This document shows, in pieces, positions 46,228 through 54,520 of a stretch of 64,000 nt of DNA. The number at the start of each line of letters is the position of its first letter. Within the stretch, counting starts at the first letter, position 1. The translations under genes and the position numbers were made by a program. This DNA comes from Aquimarina spinulae (GTDB taxonomy: Bacteria > Bacteroidota > Bacteroidia > Flavobacteriales > Flavobacteriaceae): contig NZ_CALSBP010000002.1 in assembly GCF_943373825.1 (NCBI RefSeq), positions 372,001-436,000 on the forward strand. Direction: 5' to 3'. A model generated the notes under the pieces. It was not told the origin of the DNA and ran no database searches. It saw nothing but the letters and a program-made list of their open reading frames with translations.

Positions 46228-46525
46228 GATCTATTAGAAAATATCAGTTTTTAGAATTTCTAAACTTGGTTGTTTTCTATTTTGCGCATAAAAGATTATT
46301 AATATGATAGTTCTTATACCTACTTATATCTTGAATATATAAATAGTTGAAACTTTTTAATGGAAACTATCTGTAATCACCAAAAACTTACAAGAAAAAA
46401 CAGCACTCTATTTTAGTATAAATAATTACCTCCATTTCTTTTATATCAAATTCACGGTTTACGGGGTGTTTTCACCCACTACAAAACGGACCTTTGTATC
46501 CGAAATATATCAATAAAGTAAACCT

Positions 46526-47629
46526 ATGAAAAATGTAAAACTTTTTATAGCACTGTGCATTGGTGTTATTCCTATCTTATACTCCAGCAATGATAGTATC
46601 CTGCTAGAAACCACCAATCAAGTAGTTTTATCCTATTGCCTTGCAAAAGAAGATCCTACTAGAATTTTTGCCGTAGACTCAAAAACAGCAGAACTAAGCA
46701 AAGAAGGAAAAATAACAGTACATCTAAACAATGCTATAGAAACTATTAAAGGCAATATCATATTTACTGATGCTAATTTAAAAAAAGCATTGTTGACGCA
46801 TACCCCAATAATAGATACTAATAGTGATGGAGAAATCTCTGAAAATGAAGCTAAAAATGTAAAAGAACTTTTTCTAAATCGTAAAAACATCTACGATCTC
46901 TCAGAAATCAAATATTTTACAGCGTTGACCAAGTTAGAATGTAACAATAATCAACTCACTACTTTGGATATAAGTAAAAATACAGCCTTAGATCGACTGT
47001 CTTGTATTCAAAATCAACTTACTACTCTGGATGTAAGCAAAAATACGAAATTAAGATCCCTGAATTGTATTCAAAATCAACTTACTACTCTGGATATAAG
47101 TAAAAATACAGCGTTGAAATGGTTGATTTGTGGTTATAATCAACTCACTGCTCTAGACACAAGTAAAAATACAAAATTGACTCATTTGGCTTGTAATTAT
47201 AATCAAATCACTACTCTGGATATAAGCAAAAATATGTTGCTAAAATGGCTGGTCTGTAGTTATAATCAACTTAGTACTCTAGATACAAGTAAAAATACAG
47301 AATTAGAATTTCTAAATTGCCCAAATAATCAACTCACTACTCTGGATACGAGTAAAAATAGAGCCTTAGAATTCCTAAATTGTCAAAATAATGAACTCAA
47401 TACTCTCGATATATGCAAAAATATAGTGCTTACCAGATTAGAATGTGATAATAATCAACTCCATTTTCTAAACATGAAAAACGGGAACAATGTTGCTTTT
47501 ACCGAGGTAAGTCTAAAAAACAATCCCTCTCTTACTTGTATAACTGTAGATAATCCTACTGGATCATATGTAAACAAATGGCAAAAAGATGCTACTACAA
47601 GCTATACTAACGATTGTAGCACGCCATAA
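46526..47629 (+). CDS. Secreted leucine-rich-repeat protein with EF-hand-like motif
   Basis: 367 residues. A signal peptide (about 1-21) and a linker lead to DTNSDGEISENEA (near residue 96), an EF-hand or dockerin-like calcium loop. About nine 21-residue leucine-rich repeats follow, of the form NNQLTTLDISKNTxLxxLxC. The regular Cys at the end of each repeat is typical of this Bacteroidetes LRR group. The protein ends CSTP with no T9SS sorting domain, which relatives often carry, so it may be shortened or exported by another route. The 298 bp upstream (46228-46525) contains GGGTG-TTTT-CACCC (46464-46477) but no clear promoter. Confidence 0.82.
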   Translation: MKNVKLFIALCIGVIPILYSSNDSILLETTNQVVLSYCLAKEDPTRIFAVDSKTAELSKEGKITVHLNNAIETIKGNIIFTDANLKKALLTHTPIIDTNSDGEISENEAKNVKELFLNRKNIYDLSEIKYFTALTKLECNNNQLTTLDISKNTALDRLSCIQNQLTTLDVSKNTKLRSLNCIQNQLTTLDISKNTALKWLICGYNQLTALDTSKNTKLTHLACNYNQITTLDISKNMLLKWLVCSYNQLSTLDTSKNTELEFLNCPNNQLTTLDTSKNRALEFLNCQNNELNTLDICKNIVLTRLECDNNQLHFLNMKNGNNVAFTEVSLKNNPSLTCITVDNPTGSYVNKWQKDATTSYTNDCSTP

Positions 47630-47644
47630 TAAAATTTATCAGAC

Positions 47645-48949
47645 CTACACCCCTTCTAGTACTTCTCGCATTGCTTTTGCCTTAAGTAAACATTCTTCGT
47701 ATTCTTTATCGGGATCTGACTTGGCAGTTATAGCTCCACCAACGGTATATGATATATATTGGCGTTCCTCATTGTAGAGAATACTTCTAATTACTACATT
47801 AAAGTCAAAATCTCCATCTGGGGTAAAATATCCTACGGCTCCACTATATAAACCTCTTTTAGACTTTTCGAGGTTTTCTATTATTTGCATTGCAGAAATC
47901 TTAGGTGCTCCGGTCATACTTCCCATTGGGAAAGTTGTTTTGATAACATCAACAGGAGAAATGGTATCATCAATTGTAGAAGTTACCGTAGATATCATTT
48001 GATGCACTTGTTTAAACGAATACACCTTACACAATTCCTCAACAATAACCGATCCTTTGGTTGCAGTACGTGATAAATCATTTCGTACCAGATCTACAAT
48101 CATTACATTTTCTGATCTTTCTTTTGGATCCTTATAAAGATCTGATACTAATCTCTTATCTTCCTCAATATCTTGTGATCTTTTTGCCGTTCCTTTTATG
48201 GGTTGTGAAATTACTTTTTGTCCTTCTTTTCGCAAATAGCGTTCTGGTGAAGCTGATAATAAATAGTGATCATTCATCCTAAAAAATGTGGCAAAAGGAG
48301 GTTTTGAAATATCATTTAAATGATAATATGTCTGTAAAGGGTCAATACAACTGTTTTTTGCAAAAAACTCCTGACAGAAATTCGCTTCATAAATATCTCC
48401 TCGATGTATATGGGCAAGCATTTCATTTACCTTCTCTTTATATTCATCTTTTGTGATACGAAGGCTTATTTTTACCTTACCACAAGGTTGCTCTATAGTA
48501 TCTTTTTTGAGTAAAGAATGCTCTGTGATTTCCTTAAAATCTTCTTCCATTTCATCATCTACCATTCTCAAATAATGCATTTCAAGAATGTTTCCTTTGA
48601 GCAGAAAAAGTTTTTTAGGCTGAAAAAAGTACAAATCCGGAAAACATAACTCGTCCTTATTTTCAGAAATTAAATCTTCTGTATCATTTTTAAGATCATA
48701 AGAAAGATATCCAAAAATCCAATCCGAAGTTACGTTTTGATATTCTTTTAGCCTATCAAAACCATTATAATAATCGGTTTTAATCGTCGTAAAAGCATCT
48801 ACTGCCAATACCGCATCATAACTTGAATATTGCTGTGAATAGCTATTAGAATCCAGCCAAATAGCCTCTTCAAATTGCTGTCCCCAATGTAATAGCTTGC
48901 TTTTAAATTCTGAAAAATCTTCTAAAGTATATTGTTGAACACTTCGCAC
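47645..48949 (-). CDS. pabB: Aminodeoxychorismate synthase component I (anthranilate synthase-like)
   Basis: 434 residues. It adds ammonia to chorismate to form aminodeoxychorismate for folate synthesis. The chorismate-binding domain shows RITKDEYKEKVNEMLAHIHR, GDIYEANFCQEFF, PIKGTAKR (the Pro-Ile-Lys-Gly-Thr signature of PabB), DLVRNDLSR, GSMTGAPKISAM and SGAVGYFTPDGDFDFNV. The PIKGT motif, with its lysine, favours PabB over TrpE. The FMN-reductase-like gene lies 7 bp upstream on the same strand and is probably co-transcribed. A glutaminase partner (PabA/TrpG) is not in the window. Confidence 0.9.
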   Translation of the reverse strand: MRSVQQYTLEDFSEFKSKLLHWGQQFEEAIWLDSNSYSQQYSSYDAVLAVDAFTTIKTDYYNGFDRLKEYQNVTSDWIFGYLSYDLKNDTEDLISENKDELCFPDLYFFQPKKLFLLKGNILEMHYLRMVDDEMEEDFKEITEHSLLKKDTIEQPCGKVKISLRITKDEYKEKVNEMLAHIHRGDIYEANFCQEFFAKNSCIDPLQTYYHLNDISKPPFATFFRMNDHYLLSASPERYLRKEGQKVISQPIKGTAKRSQDIEEDKRLVSDLYKDPKERSENVMIVDLVRNDLSRTATKGSVIVEELCKVYSFKQVHQMISTVTSTIDDTISPVDVIKTTFPMGSMTGAPKISAMQIIENLEKSKRGLYSGAVGYFTPDGDFDFNVVIRSILYNEERQYISYTVGGAITAKSDPDKEYEECLLKAKAMREVLEGV

Positions 48950-48956
48950 TTACTTG

Positions 48957-49493
48957 TTAGATTTGATGTGCAAAAGTACTGAGAACTTCGTTTAATCCCA
49001 ATAAAAGTGTCTCATCTGTTACTGTATTGGATTCTATAGAAAAATTATCATAAAAAGAAGGAAAACTAAAACTCTCTACGATCTCGGCACCAAACCTGGG
49101 AAACACATTTTTAGCAAATTCTAATGAGCTTAATCCTCCTCTTTTTCCGGGAGAAGTACTCATTAATAAAATCTTCTTTCCTTCCAGAAAATTACGATCT
49201 AGTCGAGATAACCAATCTATTACATTTTTAAAAAAAGCACTCCAGCTCCCATTATGTTCATTTACCGAAATAATCAATGCATCAGCCTCAGAAATTTCTT
49301 GTTTTAACCCCATAACCATCCCGGGGAAACCAGCTTTTTTTTCTTCATCTTCACTATACATTGGCATAGCATAATTTACCAGGTTAATTATTCTTATATC
49401 ATGTCCCTTTATTTCTGAAACTACAAACTCTACGAGTTTATGATTAATAGAAGTACTGCTATTAGAACCTGCGAAGGCAATAATTTTCTTCAT
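48957..49493 (-). CDS. NADPH-dependent FMN reductase family protein
   Basis: 178 residues, flavodoxin-like fold. IAFAGSNSSTSINHKL is the phosphate-binding loop for FMN, INVNEHNGSWSAFFKNVIDW-like residues (VNEHNGSWSAFFKN) form the second FMN loop, and STSPGKRGG follows. Members reduce FMN, quinones or azo compounds with NAD(P)H. It is the first gene of the two-gene unit with pabB and divergent from the helicase gene, 88 bp apart. Substrate unknown. Confidence 0.88.
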   Translation of the reverse strand: MKKIIAFAGSNSSTSINHKLVEFVVSEIKGHDIRIINLVNYAMPMYSEDEEKKAGFPGMVMGLKQEISEADALIISVNEHNGSWSAFFKNVIDWLSRLDRNFLEGKKILLMSTSPGKRGGLSSLEFAKNVFPRFGAEIVESFSFPSFYDNFSIESNTVTDETLLLGLNEVLSTFAHQI

Positions 49494-49581
49494 TAGTATC
49501 GTATTAGAAAGTCAAAAGTAACCAAAATGTTCACAGTCCCAAAATAAGGCTACCTTTGTAGCATCAAAAAAAATAGATCAA

Positions 49582-50937
49582 TTGACTTTTCGAGATTTAA
49601 ATCTAAACACACAACTTCTTAATGCCCTTGACGATTTAGGGTTTGAGACTCCTACACCTATTCAGGAAAAAGCTTTTGCCCCGGTAATGTCTGGAAAAGA
49701 TGTTGTAGGTATTGCACAAACAGGTACTGGTAAAACATATGCTTATATGCTTCCGATTTTAAGGATGCTAAAATATTCTGTACAACAAAACCCAAGAATA
49801 TTGGTCTTAGTTCCTACGCGAGAACTTGTTGTACAGGTAGTTGATGAAATCGAAAAACTCTCTACGTATATCAATCTGCGAGTAACAGGAGTGTATGGAG
49901 GTACGAATATCAATACACAAAAACAAGCCGTTTCGCAAGGGTTGGATATTATAGTTGCTACTCCAGGGCGTTTATATGATCTGGCCGTAAGCAGAGCTTT
50001 ACAACTTAAATCTATTCAGAAACTGGTAATCGATGAAGTCGATGTAATGTTAGATTTAGGATTTAGACATCAATTGATGAATATTTTTGATATCCTTCCG
50101 CGACAGCGACAAAATATTATGTTTTCGGCTACAATGACAGATGAAGTAGATCAAATGATTTCGGAAATATTTATCAAACCACAAAAAATATCAATTGCCA
50201 AAAGCGGAACACCTCTTGAAAACATCAAACAGTATGGTTACAAGATTCCAAATTTTTATACAAAAGTTAATCTGCTGGAACAATTGCTTTCTGATAAAGA
50301 AACCTATCACAAAACACTAATTTTTGTTGGTTTTAAAAAGATCGCCGATCGTTTATTTGAGCAGTTAGAAAAAAAATACGCAGACGAGATTTGTATTATA
50401 CACTCTAACAAAACTCAAAACTATAGATTACGGAGTATAGAGCAGTTTAGAAAAGGAGAAAATCGAATATTGATCGCTACAGATGTAATGGCCAGAGGTT
50501 TGGACATAGAAAATGTAAGTCAGGTAATTAATCTCGACACCCCAGAATATCCAGAAAATTATATGCACCGTATCGGTAGAACCGGTCGTGCCGAAAAAGA
50601 AGGAGTCTCGTTTGTACTTACTACAGAAAAAGAACAAGAACATCTGGAAGCTATCGAAAGTTTGATGGAGATGAAAATCGAGCAATTAGACATTCCCTCT
50701 GGTGTAGAAATTTCTGATCAGCTTACTCCAGAAGAACAACCCAAGGTTAAAGAAATCAACAACCCTCATAAACGACCTAATGATGAAGTTGGGGCTTCTT
50801 TTCATGAAAAGAAAGAAAAAAATAAAAAAGTAAACCTGGGAGGTTCATACCAACGAGAAATTAAGAAAAAATATAAAAAACCTAAAACCAAAGGGGATAA
50901 AACATATAACTTAAAAAACAAAAACAAGAAACGATAA
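49582..50937 (+). CDS. DEAD-box RNA helicase (DEVD variant), TTG start
   Basis: 451 residues. Motifs: Q motif TPTPIQEKAF, I AQTGTGKTYAY, Ia PTRELVVQV, II IDEVDVMLDLGF (DEVD instead of DEAD), III FSATM, and the C-terminal helicase motifs IATDVMARGLDIE and HRIGRTGRA. A lysine-rich tail (390-451) probably binds RNA. The only good start is TTG at 49582: the protein begins M-T-F-R-D-L and no in-frame ATG lies upstream. Likely roles are ribosome assembly or mRNA decay at low temperature. The following NYN-domain gene is 47 bp downstream. Confidence 0.9.
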   Translation: MTFRDLNLNTQLLNALDDLGFETPTPIQEKAFAPVMSGKDVVGIAQTGTGKTYAYMLPILRMLKYSVQQNPRILVLVPTRELVVQVVDEIEKLSTYINLRVTGVYGGTNINTQKQAVSQGLDIIVATPGRLYDLAVSRALQLKSIQKLVIDEVDVMLDLGFRHQLMNIFDILPRQRQNIMFSATMTDEVDQMISEIFIKPQKISIAKSGTPLENIKQYGYKIPNFYTKVNLLEQLLSDKETYHKTLIFVGFKKIADRLFEQLEKKYADEICIIHSNKTQNYRLRSIEQFRKGENRILIATDVMARGLDIENVSQVINLDTPEYPENYMHRIGRTGRAEKEGVSFVLTTEKEQEHLEAIESLMEMKIEQLDIPSGVEISDQLTPEEQPKVKEINNPHKRPNDEVGASFHEKKEKNKKVNLGGSYQREIKKKYKKPKTKGDKTYNLKNKNKKR

Positions 50938-50984
50938 TGTAACTGATTTTGTTTTTTTAGATTGAACTCTTCTAATACCTTTTT

Positions 50985-51734
50985 ATGGATTTAAATCTTG
51001 CAGTATTAATCGACGGTGATAATATACCATCTTCGTATATAAAAGAAATGATGGAAGAAATTGCAAAATATGGCAATCCAACTATCAAAAGAATTTATGG
51101 CGACTGGACTAAACCAGATCTTACAAAGTGGAAAAAAATTCTTCTGGAAAATGCAATAACACCTATCCAGCAATATGGGTATACAAAAGGTAAAAATGCT
51201 ACAGATTCTGCAATGATTATAGACGCAATGGATATTCTATATTCTGAAAAAGTGACTGGCTTCTGTTTAGTATCTAGTGATAGTGATTTTACTCGTTTAG
51301 CAACAAGACTTAGAGAGGCAGGAATGAAAGTCTTTGGAATAGGAGAAAAAAAGACACCAGATCCATTTATTGTAGCTTGTGATAAATTTATTTATCTCGA
51401 AATTCTTAAATACGAAGCAGAAGAAAATGAATCGGAATCTATTGATAATAAAGCCGTTTCTAAAAACAGTGTTGATAAAATCACTTCAAAAGAGATTAAA
51501 TTAATTTCGCATACTATATCCGACGTAGCCGATGATGATGGTTGGGCTTTTCTTGGAGATGTTGGTAGTTTGTTACAAAAAAAGCAACCAAATTTTGATT
51601 CCAGAAACTACGGTTTTCAGAAATTAACTCCTTTAATCAAGTCTATTAAAAATTTTGAAATTGAACAACGTGAAGCTGCTAAAGGACGGTCTAAGTTAAT
51701 TTATGTGCGAAATAAAAGACAAAGGAAAAAATAA
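50985..51734 (+). CDS. NYN (LabA/DUF88) ribonuclease-like protein with OST-HTH/LOTUS domain
   Basis: 249 residues. Residues 1-150 are a NYN PIN-like domain: VLIDGDNIPSSYI supplies an Asp of the metal site, IYGDWTKPDL follows, then ATDSAMIIDAMDILYSEKV and SSDSDFTRLATRLREAG with further acidic residues. The C-terminal 80 residues (DVADDDGWAFLGDVGSLLQK, FDSRNYGFQKLTPLIKSIK) form an OST-HTH/LOTUS module that binds RNA. Together they suggest an RNA-processing or decay factor. The neighbouring helicase supports an RNA role. The stop lies 25 bp before the signal-peptide start of the next gene. Confidence 0.88.
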   Translation: MDLNLAVLIDGDNIPSSYIKEMMEEIAKYGNPTIKRIYGDWTKPDLTKWKKILLENAITPIQQYGYTKGKNATDSAMIIDAMDILYSEKVTGFCLVSSDSDFTRLATRLREAGMKVFGIGEKKTPDPFIVACDKFIYLEILKYEAEENESESIDNKAVSKNSVDKITSKEIKLISHTISDVADDDGWAFLGDVGSLLQKKQPNFDSRNYGFQKLTPLIKSIKNFEIEQREAAKGRSKLIYVRNKRQRKK

Positions 51735-51759
51735 GCTAATTGCAACAAAAAATATAGAT

Positions 51760-52752
51760 ATGAAATCATTAGTAGCAAAAGGAGGAATATTTTTCATTAT
51801 TCTAATGTCCTTTCAGGTAGAAGCTCAACAGGTCTATAAAGAAAAGTTTGCACATACTTTTTCTATTGTAGCAAGAGATAAAACTACCGGAGAAATGGCA
51901 GTAGGAGTGCAAAGTCACTGGTTTTCTGTAGGGTCGATTGTATCGTGGGGGCAATCTGGTGTTGGCGTGGTAGCAACACAATCCTTTGTTAATCCAGCAT
52001 ACGGCCCTAATGGGCTTGCACTTATGTCTGAAGGTAAAAGTGCAAAAGAAGCACTCGATCTTCTGGTAGCTAAAGATGATGGAAAAGATTTTAGACAAGT
52101 AGCTTTTCTGGATGCAAAAGGTAATGCAACTGCTTTTACTGGTGAAAAATGTATTGTCTCTGCACATCATATCGTTGGAGATAACTATGCTGTACAAGCC
52201 AATATGATGCTTAATGACAAAGTGGTTCCTGCAATGGCCAAGGCTTTTGAAGAACATAAAGACCTACCCCTGGCCGATCGTGTAGTCAAAGTACTTATCG
52301 CTGCTCAGGAAGCCGGAGGAGACATTAGAGGTAAGCAATCTGCTGCACTGGTGGTCGTGAATGCAAAACCAGCCAAAAACTCCTGGGAAGATAAAAAAGT
52401 AAACCTAAGAGTAGATGATCACGCAACACCATTAGTAGAATTACAACGCCTATTACAAGTACACAAAGCCTATGAATATATGAATAAAGGAGACCTGGCA
52501 GTAGAAGTCGGAGATATGGAAATGGCTCTCCAAGCCTATGGATCTGCAGAACAATTATTTCCAGAAAATTTAGAAATGAAGTATTGGAAAGCAGTAGCAT
52601 TGGCTAATAACAAAAGACTTGATGAAGCATTGCCTGTATTTAAGCAAATTTTTGATAAAGATGATAATTGGAGAGAACTCACCAAAAGGCTCCCAAAATC
52701 AGGATTATTAACCGTATCAAAAACACAACTTAATCAAATCCTTACCTTATAG
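51760..52752 (+). CDS. DUF1028 family secreted protein with TPR-like C-terminus
   Basis: 330 residues. The ATG at 51760 is chosen over 51703 because it gives a signal peptide (MKSLVAKGGIFFIILMSF, ending VEAQ) and does not overlap the previous gene. DUF1028 occupies about 25-225 (HTFSIVARD, AVGVQSHWFSVGS, VGVVATQSFVNPAYGPNGL, EAGGDIRGKQSAALVV). The family has an Ntn-hydrolase-like fold and is thought to have peptidase or other hydrolase activity, not proven. The C-terminus (about 240-330) has TPR-like helices. It is probably periplasmic. Confidence 0.85.
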   Translation: MKSLVAKGGIFFIILMSFQVEAQQVYKEKFAHTFSIVARDKTTGEMAVGVQSHWFSVGSIVSWGQSGVGVVATQSFVNPAYGPNGLALMSEGKSAKEALDLLVAKDDGKDFRQVAFLDAKGNATAFTGEKCIVSAHHIVGDNYAVQANMMLNDKVVPAMAKAFEEHKDLPLADRVVKVLIAAQEAGGDIRGKQSAALVVVNAKPAKNSWEDKKVNLRVDDHATPLVELQRLLQVHKAYEYMNKGDLAVEVGDMEMALQAYGSAEQLFPENLEMKYWKAVALANNKRLDEALPVFKQIFDKDDNWRELTKRLPKSGLLTVSKTQLNQILTL

Positions 52753-52831
52753 AATATGTATTAAAGTTTCAAGTTTGCATTAACCCGTTTTGACTCATAA
52801 ATTTACACTTCTTAATAAACACATCAAATCA

Positions 52832-53851
52832 ATGAAAAGTAAATTATCCCTATTATTTATCTTTTTTATGCTACTTGTTGCATGTAAAGAATCAAAAAAG
52901 AATACTCCCAAAAATGAGAAACCATTATCTAAGGAAATAGTACTCGATGAAAATGATATCTATTCGGTATTAGTTTCTAAGAATAATCAAATTGTATTTG
53001 AAGAATATTATAATGGAAAAACATCAGAGAATGTATCAAACGTTCAGTCTCTTACCAAAGGAATTATGAGTATTCTTATTGGAATTGCAATCGATAAAAA
53101 ATTTATTACCAGTGAGAATGAAACCATTGATACATACTTCGCCGATGAATTCAAAGATATTGAAGACGAGAGAAAAAAGACGATCACTATTAAGCACTTG
53201 CTAAATCAAACCTCTGGACTTTCCTGGAAAGGTTTCTTAGAGCATCAAAACTGGATAAATAGTGAAAACCCAATAGCATTTGTCTTACAAAAAAAATTAG
53301 AGCACACTCCTGGAGAAACATATAATTACAATACCGGCGCTACCCACCTACTATCTGCTATCCTAAATAAATCTACAGGAAAAACAACTCTTGAGTTTGC
53401 AAATGAAAATTTGTTCAATGCATTAGCTATTAATACTGTAAATTGGGAAAAACGAAATGATGGTCATTATGATGGTGGTGGACTTGGATTAGAAATGAAG
53501 CCTGGTGATCTTTTAAAAATAGGTCAATTATTAGAGCATAAGGGTACATATAATGGTGTTGAAATAGTTTCTAAATCATGGGTAGAAAAACTATTTGATG
53601 TAAACGAAAAATTAGCTACCGATTGGGGGCTAAGAAATTCTAAACATGGTTTTTGTTGGTATCATGCAAATCTAAATGAGGATCGTATTAATTATGGAAT
53701 GGGATATGGCGGACAATTCATAATCATGATTGCTGATAAAAACCTGGTGATCGTTACAACACATAATCACGATACACCAAACGGAATTAAACAACAAATC
53801 AAATTCTTAAATGGAAAACTTCCGTTATTAATTGAAAAATATGGTAATTAA
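52832..53851 (+). CDS. Beta-lactamase-fold serine hydrolase, lipoprotein
   Basis: 339 residues from the ATG at 52832; the upstream in-frame TTG (52790) would put a basic extension before the signal peptide. The lipobox is LVAC (Cys18). Catalytic Ser73-Leu-Thr-Lys76 forms the SxxK motif of class C beta-lactamase-like enzymes. TYNYNTGATHLLSAIL has the Tyr-containing second motif, and GYGGQF probably replaces the KTG-like third motif. Substrates may be D-amino-acid peptides or esters; real beta-lactamase activity is not implied. It lies 79 bp after the DUF1028 gene and 19 bp before a membrane protein gene. Confidence 0.87.
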   Translation: MKSKLSLLFIFFMLLVACKESKKNTPKNEKPLSKEIVLDENDIYSVLVSKNNQIVFEEYYNGKTSENVSNVQSLTKGIMSILIGIAIDKKFITSENETIDTYFADEFKDIEDERKKTITIKHLLNQTSGLSWKGFLEHQNWINSENPIAFVLQKKLEHTPGETYNYNTGATHLLSAILNKSTGKTTLEFANENLFNALAINTVNWEKRNDGHYDGGGLGLEMKPGDLLKIGQLLEHKGTYNGVEIVSKSWVEKLFDVNEKLATDWGLRNSKHGFCWYHANLNEDRINYGMGYGGQFIIMIADKNLVIVTTHNHDTPNGIKQQIKFLNGKLPLLIEKYGN

Positions 53852-53870
53852 CACCTGCAATATTTTATAA

Positions 53871-54407
53871 ATGGCCTCTATCTTTGCTCATGGATTTACA
53901 GCATATGCCTTTGGTAAAAGTTTTTCGAAAGAAATATATACCAAAAAGTTATGGATATTAGGAATTATCTGTTCTATCCTTCCTGACGCAGATGTCATAG
54001 GTTTTAAATTTGGTATAACGTATGAAAGTTTTTGGGGGCATAGAGGGTTTTCGCATTCATTACTCTTTGCTTTACTCCTGGGGATTATAGTTACTTTTAT
54101 TTTCTATTCTAAAAAAGCATATCCCAAAACAAGAGTTGCACTAATCTTATATTTTACGGTTTGCACGGCTTTTCATGGCGTTCTTGATGCTATGACTACA
54201 GGGGGACTTGGGATTGCATTCTTCTCTCCTTTTGATACTACCCGATATTTTTTTCCGTGGCGACCGATTCAGGTATCGCCAATTGGCGCTAGTAAGTTTT
54301 TTAGTACCTGGGGCATTAAAGTATTGTTAAGTGAGTTGATCTGGGTCGCCATACCAACAAGTATTTATATCTTAGTAATTCGTTATTTCAGAAAACGAAA
54401 AAACTAA
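53871..54407 (+). CDS. YdjM/LexA-regulated-type membrane-bound metal-dependent hydrolase
   Basis: 178 residues with four or five membrane segments. Motifs MASIFAHGFTAYAFG, LPDADVIGFKFG, HRGFSHSLLFALLLG and FHGVLDAMTTGGLGIAFFSP are those of the YdjM (DUF457) family, with His and Asp residues that could bind metal. The biochemical role is unknown; relatives are linked to phospholipid or stress response. It follows the serine hydrolase by 19 bp. A 27-codon reading frame in the gap to the ABC gene (54421-54504) is probably not a gene. Confidence 0.8.
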   Translation: MASIFAHGFTAYAFGKSFSKEIYTKKLWILGIICSILPDADVIGFKFGITYESFWGHRGFSHSLLFALLLGIIVTFIFYSKKAYPKTRVALILYFTVCTAFHGVLDAMTTGGLGIAFFSPFDTTRYFFPWRPIQVSPIGASKFFSTWGIKVLLSELIWVAIPTSIYILVIRYFRKRKN

Positions 54408-54520
54408 CTTCAAAAAAACAATGAAAAACTCGATTAAACCTCTATTTATTTTAATACCCCTATGGCGGACAGGAGTTATTAGCGTATACTATTTCTCTAT
54501 TTAAAACTGAACAATAATAT

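Noticed and set aside
51703..51759. Upstream start for the DUF1028 gene
   Set aside because: It would overlap the NYN gene and put a basic extension (MCEIKDKGKNK) before an obvious signal peptide.
54421..54504. 27-codon frame between the YdjM-like and ABC genes (MKNSIKPLFILIPLW...)
   Set aside because: Very short, hydrophobic and without a recognisable function; it is more likely chance or the remnant of a signal peptide.
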